DNA of 64,000 nt, taken from positions 1 to 64,000 of the forward strand of contig JAECYW010000014.1 of NCBI GenBank assembly GCA_023014335.1. The letters are read 5' to 3'. The DNA comes from Galerina marginata. Its lineage: Eukaryota > Basidiomycota > Agaricomycetes > Agaricales > Galerinaceae. The notes beneath the pieces are model-generated. The model ran no database searches and was not told the origin of the DNA. It saw nothing but the letters and a program-made list of their open reading frames with translations. Positions 22,335 through 33,990 of the stretch are shown piece by piece; positions within the stretch are counted from its first letter, which is position 1; each line of letters opens with the position of its first letter. Position numbers and translations under genes: made by a program.

Positions 22335-22777
22335 CCTGGACTACGAGGATACTTGCTGGATCAGCTTAAGTTGGTGGCAGTCACTGATCAATCGATCACT
22401 AGGCGCGCCAGACAACCATGTCCGACAATTTTTAATCCTTTCATCGCTTCGCGCTCGGCGAGGTTGCTTCATCCGTGAATGAAAATAAATATACACGCGC
22501 TTATTATTAAAAAAACGTCAAACCTCCTACATATACATCTATACATGCCTGCAACTAATCAGCACGCACACGCTCATCTAAGGGAGATATATACGTAACC
22601 GTGAAATGAAGAGTGAAGCAGTAAAAGTTTGGTGAAAGTACCTCAGTTATTCGCGTGTTGATGCGACGAACTGAAGTGTGCGGATCAGAAGCTTCACCAT
22701 AAGCGCAAAGCCTCGAACACTTGTAGGCTTAAATGACATAATGACATCCTCTTTGTGGAATACGGCCTATAAAAATT
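22335..22777. other. Intergenic, no gene seen
   Basis: Lies between the transposon and the 3' end of the ankyrin-ClpB gene. A minus-strand frame of about 40 codons (22766-22640) looks coding, but joining it to the gene would need a 32-nt intron and a different phase. Confidence 0.4.
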
Positions 22778-25748
22778 TTAATTAAGGATGGTAAATATGA
22801 TAAAGCAGTGTGAATTACCGATCGGATCCTCCTTCACCATGTCGATATTTCCAGCGTCATTGATAAATAGATGAACAAGCCAACTGTTGGCACGATTTTC
22901 GTCAGAAATAATTTGCAGGCTAAAATACACCGCGCACTTCTTTCGAATATCCCCTCGGATTTGTGATTCAGCGACTATTTGCATGGCAAGCGTTTTTACT
23001 TCGTTCATGATGGAGCGTGCCCCATAATTCACATCGTAACCCTGAGCTAGCCTGTTAACGACTATTGCAGCAAAGGTACAAGCAGAGATCAGCTACTGAA
23101 TTGACCTCGAAGCAAGGCCAAGCTTACCTTCGCGTGACCAACCTAGTCTAATAGCATGCTGCTCCTCAGCACGTTTTTTCCACTTCTTCAATTCGACTTC
23201 AACTATCTGACATATCTGGGGACGATAAAACGTCAACGATGAATCTGATAGTACGATGGCTCTTATGCTCACCTCTTGTTTGTTGAAGGGCAAGAAGACT
23301 GCGGTCTCGTTAATTCGTCCAAGAAACTCATCCCGCTTGAGCGACTCTTTCAGCACGGGGTACAGCTGCCTATTGAATTGCCCAATAATTTTGAGATACT
23401 GGCCGTGCTGATCTTCCGTCTCGGCGACAAGTTTGTGGAGCTTTGGTGCCGCGGCCCTGATTTCCTCTGACCCCAGGTTCGATGTCATAATGAACACTGC
23501 CCCTTGGCAATAGACGGTACCAAACTGCATGGGTGAGGTTTAATATTCCTCGCAATAGTAAGGCATCATACCTTAGGATCTGTTATTCTTCCGTCATCGA
23601 AGAGCTGAAGGAAAAGAGTCAGGACATCCGGGTGAGCTTTCTCGATCTCATCCAACAAGACAATTGCTCCAGGATTGTCCTTCAACTTCTTTGTTAAGAT
23701 ACCGCCCTCTTCGTAGCCCTACAAAAGCGGTGGAGCGCTGAGGTTTTAAATCACAGTGATGGAAACTGGGACATCCTACCACATATCCTTTGGCTGGACC
23801 TGACCAAGGGTTAGTATGTCTATAAATTCAAAACGATGGAGTACATGCCCTTCAGGTTTGACACCGTATAACTACACCGATACTCAGACATGTCGATTCG
23901 CACGAACGCCCCAGACTTTTCAATCTCCATTAGCGACTGACCAAAGGAGGTCCTGTCATTACCCTCGCCGTTGTGAAGGTAATATGCGAGCTGCTTTGCG
24001 AGTTCTGTTTTCCCTACACCAGAGCTTCCAAGGAAGAGCATGACGAGGGGACGATCAGGATTGACCCAGCCATTCTCACGCATGCGAATGGCAGACGCGA
24101 CGGACCGAATCGGACCCCTCTGTCCGATCATCTTGTCTCCAATAATTTTCTCGATCTCAACTGTGAAGTAAAAATCCGTAAGTGAAGTGGATTGTAGAGA
24201 GCATGGAAAGCCACTTGCATTGTTTCTTGCGTAACTCTTCTTCTTCTCGGAGTTTCTGCTTCATCTCCGCATTTCTCTCGAGCTCAACTATGAATTCGTA
24301 AGAACAGCGGGTTGTGGAGAGCACAAAAAACTACTTGCGCATTTTCTTGCGTGACTCTTCTTCATCTCGGAGTTTCTTCTTCTCCGCTTCTTTCTCCATT
24401 TCAGCTGTGAGGTTAACAAAAATATGTAAGCACAGTTGGTTTGGAGGATGACAACTACTTACACTGCCTCTCGTGTAGCTGTTCTTCCTCTCGAAGTTTC
24501 TTCGTTTCTGCCTCTTTCTGCCTTTCCGCTTCCTCCTTCTCGCGCTCTCGGCGTATCGATGTTTCCTCCTCGCATAAGCGCTTGAACTCCTGTATATTTC
24601 TATCGCCATTGACGGCGACATAGTTCTCAGGAAGCAGGCCGTTGCCGTCGGATATTGTCCACTCTGCCCCGTTCCTCAACAGTACTTCCACAATTTTCAT
24701 ATTGCCCTGTAAACAAGCATAATGCAGAGGCGTTGACCCATCCCTCTGCAGCTTCCGAATCCGCAGGGTCGTCAGTGAGAAGAGGTCAGACAACACGTTG
24801 TCCTTCTTATCAGATTCGTTCGAATTGAGGTTGATCGTACAATCGTTCGAATTGAGGTTGATCGTGCAAAATTTACGCTCGTCGGCTGCCATTTGCAGTG
24901 CTGTCAATACGGATAGATGGTTCTCGCGAGCCAGTTCTGGCTTCGTGTCAAGAATCCTGATCGATTGAAGCGAAGTGAATCAGTTCAGTTCGTGAACACG
25001 ACCACGGACCCTGGACAATACCCACTCTTTGCAGTAGTCATAGTCTTCTTCACGAATGGCGTTACACAACACGGTTACATCTGCATAATATAGATAAGGA
25101 CACACGCGTCGAGCCTTGATCGATGTATTCCGTACCTGTTTTCACAAGTGAGCGCCAGCGCATGTACCATGCCGTTGAAGCAGTATAATATGCCTTGAAG
25201 GTTTCTAGATTTACTCGCTCTAAATCAAAGTATTCTGGTGGTAACCTTTTTGAGTCGTCTCGCACATCATGTGCCACACGCGTTTCCAAGAGCAGGTTTA
25301 AGATCTCCAAGTCACCCCGCATGCAGGCAAAATGTAATGCTGTGGCGCCGGATGTGATTTCCGTCCCGTAGATGTTCGGACAAAGCTCTTTGTGTCGAAG
25401 GAGAATATCAGCCTCCGAAGATGTAGGGTTGAAGGTGGAATTATCCTTGATCGCGATGTCGAGGCCTGGCAATTTCAAAACGAACTTCACTAGGGAAGTA
25501 TCTCCGCACAGAACGACAGCATGTAGAGGCGCCCAGCCAAGAGGATGGCGAACGTTGATGAGAGTGGGTGCAATTTTCAGGAGCCTGCACAAATTCAGAT
25601 TTGTATATCAAATTACGGAAATAAAGACATACTCTTGAGCGTGGTTGAAGTCACGATCGACGAAAGTTCTGCACAAACTGCGACTTCCTGCTACAACCCA
25701 CGGAGGCTGCATGTTAGACTGAGGTTGAATAATAGACTGCGAAGTCAT
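22778..25748 (-). CDS. Ankyrin-repeat ClpB/Skd3-like AAA+ disaggregase
   Basis: Twelve exons (25748-25633, 25584-25136, 25080-25026, 24956-24463, 24404-24339, 24287-24219, 24160-23849, 23799-23780, 23718-23572, 23524-23273, 23215-23128, 23061-22778) total 2352 nt, a 783-residue protein. Residues 40-330 hold ankyrin repeats ([38 protein letters not shown]). Residues 335-415 are a charged coiled coil. Then comes one AAA+ domain of the ClpB second-ring type: Walker A GSSGVGKT (461-468), pore loop KGYVGYEEGG, Walker [12 protein letters not shown] (about 546-555), sensor 1 MTSNLG, Arg finger FLGRINE, and sensor 2 YGAR. The order ankyrin then single AAA+ matches metazoan CLPB/Skd3, a protein disaggregase, although no mitochondrial presequence is visible. 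Three introns start with GC. The last residues are least certain. Confidence 0.85.
24219..24530 (-). repeat. Tandemly duplicated coiled-coil exons
   Basis: The 3' end of exon 4, exon 5 (66 nt) and exon 6 (69 nt), each with the following intron, are copies of one another. They encode [26 protein letters not shown] and [13 protein letters not shown], and each is followed by (G/T)-C/T-AAGT and an intron of 51-58 nt. Period is about 117-125 nt. All copies keep phase 1, so exon number can vary without frameshift. Confidence 0.8.
24816..24869 (-). repeat. 27-nt tandem duplication in the ankyrin-ClpB gene
   Basis: Two adjacent copies of a 27-nt unit (TCGTTCGAATTGAGGTTGAT then CGT(A/G)CAA on the + strand), duplicating nine residues (CTINLNSND) within the ankyrin region. 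Confidence 0.85.
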
Positions 25749-27009
25749 TAGGAAGATACGCGGCCGTTCGTGAAGATATACAATCGTCGTAAAGTAATCC
25801 TTTTAATAAAACAAGAAACGTGTACACTCAGACATCTGCTGTGCTACAGTTTTCACAGCCATCTCCGACCGTTCCCTGCTCTGCACGATGGACATGTACA
25901 TGAGTATGCACCGGTCCATGCCAACATGAGGTGACGCATATCAAGATCTATCACAGCCGACCTGGACGGTCGACGCGCATGAACATGTCAATGGACAGCC
26001 ATATAGAACGGACGTTATGCTGGCGCCGGATCCGTCTGATGGTCCTTTTAGTGCCTAACATGCCACCGCAATGCAAGCAGCCCAATAAATGTACAGGAAT
26101 CGGAAATGAACAAGAAGCACAAATATGGAGTATGAGGTCAATTGGGTGATTGGAGGGCGAGGACGAGTGCAGGGGTTGACAGGCATTTGAGCACGTGGAT
26201 GTGGCTGGGATTTGAAGAAAATTGGGTGATTTGGATACCTGGAGGAGGCGGCACAAGGGCGCGAGGTGCAGGGTGCAAATCTGGGCTTGGTGGGGGAGCG
26301 GGAGAATTTTTCGGGTGAGGTGAGTTTTAACCGGTACGGTCCAATTGCGGACAGAACACCGATTAACCCGATGCTGCGGCTGACACCATTTTCGGGTTGT
26401 GTCATTCTCTGGCTTGTTTGCTGCCAGTGGTCAAATGACACAGTGCCATGGCGAGAATGGCGGCGCTGGAAATCCCTGGAATTCGAAGCCACCCACGCCG
26501 TGCAACACGTGGTGGTATCTACTTAACGTTACACGACTGTTTATAAGACTCAGAGTCAACGCGACGTCAACGTTTCAACGCTCAGCGCTCAGCGCTCATA
26601 TGATTTCTAGATCTAAATCCCTTCGGCCGTATCTTCTTTTGCACAATGGATTATGGAACTTCCGTTCCACTTATGCCAAGACTCGTCGAAGAGAACATTA
26701 TTGTTTCCGCATGGCTGGCTAGTCGCGTCCATTCAGGGTGACTGGTTGGAATATTGGAAGGCCGTGGAAGACCGTGGAAGCGGTGCGCAATGCTCGCCGT
26801 TTTCCGCAGTTATCGCTCTTCCCAACGTTAAGCTTTTAATTTAAGTTTTCTTAAGGAATATAAGTACCATGGTTAGTATGCGGGTACTCAGCTGCCAGTG
26901 TTTTCCTATCGAACGTACCTTCGTCGAATCGCGACACTTACCTCAACATTCGAGCACTTTTCTATCTTGATTTCCGCACAACTCGTCTTTTGTATTCCAA
27001 TTGTTGCCT
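25749..27009. other. Divergent intergenic region with promoters of two flanking genes
   Basis: Separates the ankyrin-ClpB gene (minus) from the CS-TPR-CHAT gene (plus), so both promoters lie here. Minus-strand frames at 25951-26492 are not convincing. A short tandem repeat (GCTCAGC, about 26578-26601) is present, and the last 100 nt before 27010 are pyrimidine-rich, as in a fungal leader. Confidence 0.45.
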
Positions 27010-30000
27010 ATGACCAGTGTCAAGACTCCATCAATCTTGTGGGCTCAGCGGAGCTCTGCAACCACCAAGCAGAAGGTTCGTCAATTTAGTTTCACGCCTA
27101 ACTGGAAAATCTGAAAGTGACAGGCCGCCTTAGAATTTCATTTATCTAACAGTCAGGCTTCAAGGAATTATCCACTCCACTTTGAAATACACCGTCACAG
27201 ACACATCCATTTCTTTGAAAGTCAACGCGCAGGAGTGGGTCATCGAATTTCATATTTCTGTTTCAATCATGGTCTAATTAATTCTCTTTCTAGAGGAGAC
27301 AAACATTGCGAATATTCCTTGGAACTGGATTTCTATGCCGAGGTAGAACCAGAAGTAAGAATTCATTATCCCTTACGCTTGCCCGTCCTATTTTTAACCG
27401 CGTAGCATAGGCGTTGGAAAAACGCAGGACACCCCAATCTGTAACCATCGTTATCTTCAAAAAAGATTTCACTGCTAGGTTTTGGCCGCAATTGTCCAAA
27501 ACCCTGCTAGCATATGTCAAGACCGACTTCAGTCAATGGACTTGGGAAGGCGATGAGTCCGATGACCTGAATGAAGCTGGCGCAACTGACGTTATCAACG
27601 GGGATATGGATAGTTCTTCGGCAGGGACTACGAACGGAGAACCATTGAAATCGGTATTTCCCTCGCGAATTGAGCTAGAGGTTTGCTTTTAATATGAAGG
27701 TGATGACAGTCAAATCAAGGCGCAGCCTCACCCACTATCAAAACAACAGCTACCCCGCGAGTCTTATGGGCGCAACGGAGTTCCCCCACTGAAATTATGA
27801 AGGTCGGTCCTTTTGATTGAATCTTAATCGCCATGTCTGAGACCAGCACAGAACTTGATTTGTCTCACTGTTATTGCTCCTGATATTGCGGAATCGACTT
27901 TGAAATGCATTTTTACGGACACCAGCATTTCTTTTCGTGCATATGGAAGGGAGTAAGTAACTCGATTCGAGAATGTGTCCCTGAATATAAAAGTAACCCC
28001 TGCCATTGCTCAGAGAATATGAAGAGCGTGAATATGCGTTTGATTTGAATTTTTATGCAGACGTAATTCCCGAAGTGAGCATTGTAATTTATCAGGTTAC
28101 TTTATATTTAGGTTCGCCTAAATGTCGACAACAGGCGGTGGAAAAGCATTTGACGGATGAGTGTTTTACAATCATTCTGCTCAAGAAACAGATGGATACT
28201 CGGCATTGGCCACGAATACAAAACGAGGAAATAATCCTGCCTTACCTCAGAACGGACTTCAAGCGATGGACATGGGAGGGTGATGATTCAGACAGTATCA
28301 GTGCAAAGGCAGAAATCAACGCACGGCATGCAATAAAGGTAAATATTCTTCCCTCAAGGGTTCCGGTATGATTATTTGCTGACAGAAACAAGGCCAGGGA
28401 CTTTAACAACCGTGGAATTTTTTTCGTGATGCGCTTCGAGCGTCTTGGAGAAATTGGGGATATCGAAAAGTCGATCTCGATTCTTGAAGAAGCATTGCAG
28501 CTCACATCAGATGGACATGCAAAAAGAAGATACCAACTAATCGCCCTCGGATGGGCGCTTAGGAGGCGCTTCGAGCGTCTTGGAGAAATGGGAGACATTG
28601 AGAAGTCAATTTCGAGACTTGAAGAGGCAGTGCAACTTCGCCATTCCATTGACCCTGACCTTTGGTATTTGTTCGACATCCTTGGCTGCTCGTACTTATG
28701 TCGCTTTCAACGCACAGGGGACCTTAAAGATCTTGATTGTGCCATATCCCACGTCCAAAAAGAGGTTGAATCCTGTCCTCCTGGCCATGTTGGCTCTTCG
28801 AATTGCTTCAATGACCTTGGGATTTTGTACTTACATCGCTTCGAATGCACAGGAGACCTCGAAAATCTCGATTATGCCTCATCCAATATCCAGAAAGCGG
28901 TTGAATCCGCTCTTCCTGACTCCCCTTATCTTCCACTTTTGTTCGCCAGCCTTGGACATTTGTATGGATATCGCTTCCAACGCACTGGGAACCTCGAAGA
29001 TAATGACAGTTCCATATCCCACTACCAGAAAGCGATTGAATCTACTTCTGGCCATGCTGACCCTCTGGCTTGTTTCAACAACATTGGCAATTCATATTTA
29101 CATCGCTTCCAACGCACGGAAGACCTGGAGGATATAAATTGCGCTATATCCTACCACAAAAAAGCGTTTGAATATATCCCTCCCGGCCATGCTATCCCTC
29201 CATTTTTGCTTAGCAACCTTGGAAATTCGTATTTAGGTCGCTTCACGCGCACTGGGAACCTTGAGGATCTCGATTGTGGCATATCTCACCACCAAAATGC
29301 CTTTGAATCCACTCCCTTTGACCATGCAGACATTCCCAGTAGGTCCAATAACCTTGGAAAATCGTACGGACTTCGCTTTGAACGCACTGGGGACCTTGAG
29401 GATATTCATCGCGCCATATCCCTCCTTCAAGATGCGGTTAAATCCACGCCTCCCGGCCACGCTGCCCTTGCGATCAGGCTTAAAGACCTTGGAGATTCGT
29501 ACTTAAGGCGTTCCAAACGCACTGGGGACCTTGAGGATATAGATTGTGCGATATCCAACCACCAAAAAGCGATTGAAATCAGTCCTTCTGACCATCCTCG
29601 CCTTCCAGGCTTTTTCAACAACCTGGGAAATTCGTATGCATGTCGCTTCAAACGTACTGAGAACCTCGAGGATATTGATTGTGCTATATCCTACCTCCTG
29701 AAAGCAATTGAGTCCAGTCCTTCTGGTCATCCTCTCCTTCCAGCCTTTTCCAACAACCTTGGAAGTTTCTATGCAAGTCGCTTCGACCAAAGCGGGAATC
29801 CTGAGGATTGTAACTCTTCCATCTCCTACAACCAGAAAGCGGTCGAAACCATTCCTTCTGATCACCTCGCCTTTCCGCTTTTTTCCAACAACCTTGGAAC
29901 TTCGTACTCGAGTCGCTTCATGCGCACTGCGGCCCTCGAGGATATTAATGGTGCCATATTCCACCTCCAGAAAGCGGTTAAATCCACCCCCCCTGGCCAC

Positions 30001-31972
30001 ATTGACCTTCCGAGTAGGTTCACCAACCTTGGCAACTCGTACTTCCGTCGCTTCGTATACACCAAGGACCTCAAAGATATCAACAGTGCTATATCCAACC
30101 AACAAGAAGCGGTTGAATCAACTCCTTCTGATAATCCCGACCTTCCAAGTCTACTCCACAACCTTGGAAATTCTTACAAACAACGTTTTCTAGTAACCAA
30201 TAATTACCCTGATATCCGGTGCAGCATTGCCTTATATCGTCGGGGTGCTAGGGCCAATGGTACTCCATCCATACGCCTGTCCTCTGCCGTGATGGCAGCC
30301 ATAGTCTCCTTCTTCTATGACCGCTTTCAATGCGTTATTGATTGGTCTTTTTCAATTGGTTTGCTCGCAGAGGTTGCTGGGTTAGAACAGACCATTCATC
30401 ACCGTCTCACCAACATCCATGGCCATTTTAATCTTATAAGATTTGCTGTCGTCACTGCTTTCTATTTTAGCAGACCTGATCTCGCACTTGAATGGCTTGA
30501 GCAAGGCCGTTGCTTGGTGTGGAATCAGATCAACCAACTCCGTACCCCAATCGATAATCTCCGCGCAAAGAATCCTTCCTTGGCCGATCACTTCCTAAAG
30601 GTTGCGAGTGCATTAGAATCCCACGGGACCCGTTCTAACTTGGCCATTCCTTCTTCACTTGCAGAAGACATTCGCCTTCAGGAATCGACTATAGAACATA
30701 CCCGTCTTGCTGCCGAGTATAGAAAACTCCTTGAAGACATTCAGAGTACTCCCGACTTCTATGATTTCCTTCGACCACCCAAGGCCATCAACCTTCTCTC
30801 TTCATTACCCACGGATGGTCCAGTTATCATATTCAACATCCAGGCCATCCAGTGCGATGCACTGGCTCTTGTAGCCGGACTTGAAACGCCCATGCATATC
30901 CCCTTGAAGGACTTCACTCTCAATCAAGCAGAGAGACTGCAGAAAATTCTTCAATCTGACGTCCTCAAGCAACGAGAGGTCAAGGATCCAGAACGTGGCC
31001 TCCGGATTGTCCCTGATAATCCGACGCCTATGTCGTTCATTCTGGAAGAACTTTGGTATAAAATTGTACGGCCAATCTTTGAGGCTCTTGCGTACTTTGT
31101 AAGGTGCTGTCTTTTGTCGAATTTTAGAGGCATACTGATTTTTTGTCAAGGTCCCTCCCAATCCTTACAATCGGCGCCGTATATGGTGGTGCCCGACTGG
31201 TCCACTCGCATTCCTTCCACTCCACGCAGCCGGGATATATGGCTCAGGGTACCAGCCAGGAACATGCGTTTCTGACTTTGTGGTTTCGTCGTACACGCCA
31301 ACTGTGCGTTCCATTAACGATAAATTCGCCATATCATCTGTCTCGTCCAAAAGTACCAAGCTCCTCCTTGTCAGCCAACCAAACACGCCAGGTCTTGATC
31401 CAATACCTTCGACTAGAAAAGAGACGCATACATTGAAAGACTTGATGGAGGGAACAGCTGTAAATGCACTGCTTTTAGAAGACTCTGAAGCGACTACGGA
31501 AAAGGTGAACGCGGAGATGAGCTCTCACAGTTGGGCTCACTTCGCATGTCACGGAGTGCAAGATCTTCACCAGCCTCTTGCCAGCGGTCTTTGTCTCTAT
31601 GACGGCCGCTTGGAGTTGCTTGAGATTATGAAGCAGAAAATCCCAAACCCGGACTTGGCTTTCCTTTCGGCGTGCCAAACTAGCAAAGGAGACGTCAAAT
31701 TATCTGAGGAGGTTGTCCATCTCGCTGCTGGTATGCTTGCTGCTGGATATCGTGGTGTGGTTAGTACGATGTGGAGCATTTCGGACATACATGGGCCGGA
31801 TTTTGCGACGGAGTTCTATCAATATTTGCTTAGGGAGAAGGGGTCGGAGGGATTAGACAGTAGTCGGGCAGCATATGCCTTGGATTACGCTACGACGAAG
31901 GTTCGAGAGACTCTCGGAAATGATGAGTCCGCATTCCTGACATGGGTTCCGTATGTGCACTTCGGCTACTGA
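27010..31972 (+). CDS. Double p23/CS domain - TPR - CHAT protease protein
   Basis: Ten exons (27010-27075, 27134-27234, 27294-27354, 27411-27653, 27710-27802, 27852-27952, 28014-28074, 28135-28338, 28393-31098, 31151-31972) total 4458 nt, 1485 residues. Residues 5-125 and 165-290 are p23/CS domains: each has LWAQRSS, a strand reading DTSIS, then FDLNFYA or LELDFYA, and TDF(S/K)(Q/R)WTWEGD. Residues 323-926 are about 14 TPR-like repeats of 46 residues (RFQRTGDLEDIDCAIS type). After a helical region, the C-terminal CHAT domain has RIWWCPTGPLAFLPLHAAG, the catalytic His in FACHG (His1346) and Cys in LSACQTS (Cys1387). CHAT domains are caspase-like proteases; CS and TPR domains bind Hsp90/Hsp70-type partners. 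The two CS modules share intron positions, so one arose by internal duplication. The join to the TPR exon uses the AAG acceptor at 28390-28392. Confidence 0.8.
28429..30240 (+). repeat. About 14 tandem TPR-like coding repeats of 138 nt
   Basis: Each unit encodes about 46 residues with the pattern NNLGNSY, RF.RTG.LEDI..AIS, QKA.ES.P.GH. Neighbouring units in the middle of the array are most alike (RTGDLEDIDCAIS), and the first two (RFERLGE(I/M)GDIEKSIS) form their own pair, consistent with repeated local duplication. Confidence 0.85.
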
Positions 31973-33990
31973 TAGCTTTCTTTGTTTAATCATTGTCGTC
32001 GTATTCACGTACTCACTTGTACAGTACGAGAGCATGAATTCATATTTCGCATTATCCTGCCTGGCGGTATGTGTTGATGCATTTGTCATTGCACCGACCG
32101 CTGGAGATGATGTGGCGGACATACAAACAGGCCATCAGCGAGGAAGTAACGGAGTGAGGCGTGCAGTAAGCCCTAAAGAGGGACTAGGACGTTTAAATAA
32201 GCTAGAAGGAATGGAAACAAGATGAATTCGCGCAGAACAAAAAGGCTTGAAGAAACAGAGATTATTGAAGTCGAAAGGACGCTTCGGCTGACATCGAGCG
32301 GGAAGAAGAAACTGGTGCCACCAGCAGCACTGCTGCAGCTCATATGCCAAGAGGACAAAGGCCGACGACTGCAGTCTCTACCCATCAGTCGCTGCTCAAT
32401 TCATTACGGAACCGCGATTCGAAGCTTTAGCAGCACACTGCTATGAGAACGATGCCACAACAACGAGGAGCGACGACAGCAGCGCCAACGTTGCTGTTAC
32501 TGAAGTACCGCACTGGGGCGCTTTCTTTCCTGCGGGCGGCGAGAAATGAGTTGAGGTTGGGCACGTTTATGCGAATGCCTAGCCCCGCCTCCGTCCGACC
32601 AAGGACAGTTTCTCCATACGCAGCAGTGGAGGCGTCTCCAAGAGCTCAAATTAAAGATCCAGGTAGGGTTCCAATACATTAGCCGTGGCCTCTGTGGCAG
32701 CTTTGCCGGGCGACGGAGATCAGCTGAGTGATATCCTCTTGCCATACTTCTCCGGGAATTGGACTAGTCGAAAAAAAGAGAGAGAAATGTTAGCGATAAT
32801 GAAGAGAAAAGTGCGACGAGAAGGAAAGGCAGGAATAGAAGATCGAAATAGAAACAATTGGATCGAAAGAAAAATAAAGGACACGGGCTTCAAAATCGAA
32901 ATACCGACCACTAGATGAAAGTGTAGAACAATAATGGGGATGAAACTCATCTTACCAACATTCCTCTCCTCCTGACCTGGTCTCTCACAGAGCCGAAAGT
33001 CAGTTGTCCAATGCAAACCAATGCAAGTAGAGGAGACGGATGCGCAAAGCAACGTCAACATCGGTTGGCAGCAGATGAGGAGTCTAGCCACGTCGACGCC
33101 GACGACGGAGAAAGCAAGGGAAAAGAGGGTGCATCATTGAGCTCGGTGATGAGCGACGGTCGATGGCGTGGGATACCACCAAAAAGGGTGACCAGGCCGG
33201 CAGTTGCCTAAACGGGGTTACCCCGGTTGTACCGACAACCCCACCGATTCACGATTCATCTTGGATTCATCCTCCATAGAAAAAAGGGCCAGGTCATCGT
33301 TCCCGCAGAAGCTGCCTCTGCTACTACTACTATCGAGGCTTCTGTAGGTACTGTACCATTAGATATCCAGCCACAATAGAGATCATATCATGTAACATGT
33401 TCGTGAAACTTAAGGAGCTGCTTTTTGGCTGCTTTGGCCGTTAATTTGCCAGTCGAATTTGAGTCGATCCATAGATTGAGTTGAGATTGGGCGCGCCTAA
33501 CCATGAAAGCGCTATGGATATATACGAAAGCTCTTCCAGAGTCGGGATAGTCCGTTTATTTGAATGATATTACCGTGCCCGATTTCTGAATTAGTCCTTG
33601 TCGATGAGCTTCTTTTTTAAAAATATTAGGTTCCTATTCGTCTGGTGTTGTCGGCAACAAAGCTCGCATCTAGTGAACTCATTAGATCTCTCAATTATTA
33701 CTTAGTCGCTCACTCAGTGTCATTCGTGTACTATAAAGCCCTGCGAATCAAATCATGTGTAGTATTAATTCCCTGTGGCCTGCAGCAAATGTCGGCAAGC
33801 GAACGTTAACTGAAGGCTGCTTTTAGTAGTTAACATTTCAAACGCGTAAATCCATGCTCAAGGAACGAGAAGTAGAGGCCAAAGGGATTTATTCAAGGTG
33901 CTATATATTCAATACCCAGGCAGGTCGAAGAAGAAAAGGAATATCCAAACGAAACTAGGTGTTGGAAGGAAAACGACTAAGAACTCAGTC
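31973..33990. other. Intergenic, no supported gene
   Basis: Only short overlapping frames on both strands (31853-33211) with compositional translations. A purine-rich run lies at 32765-32890. Nothing recognisable. Confidence 0.4.

Noticed and set aside
22729..22798. An extra last exon for the ankyrin-ClpB gene
   Set aside because: It would need a 32-nt intron and leave the next coding-like frame out of phase; reading through to the stop at 22778 makes the total length fit.
27010..27692. First CS module as a complete p23 gene ending at 27692
   Set aside because: A 56-nt phase-0 intron at 27654-27709 joins both modules in frame; nothing like a second start or promoter is seen between them.
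28339..28406. CS part as a separate gene ending at the TAA at 28404
   Set aside because: That needs the AG at 28385, only 3 nt from the likely branch site CTGAC; the AG at 28392 is better placed and keeps the frame into the TPR exon. Kept as the main alternative.
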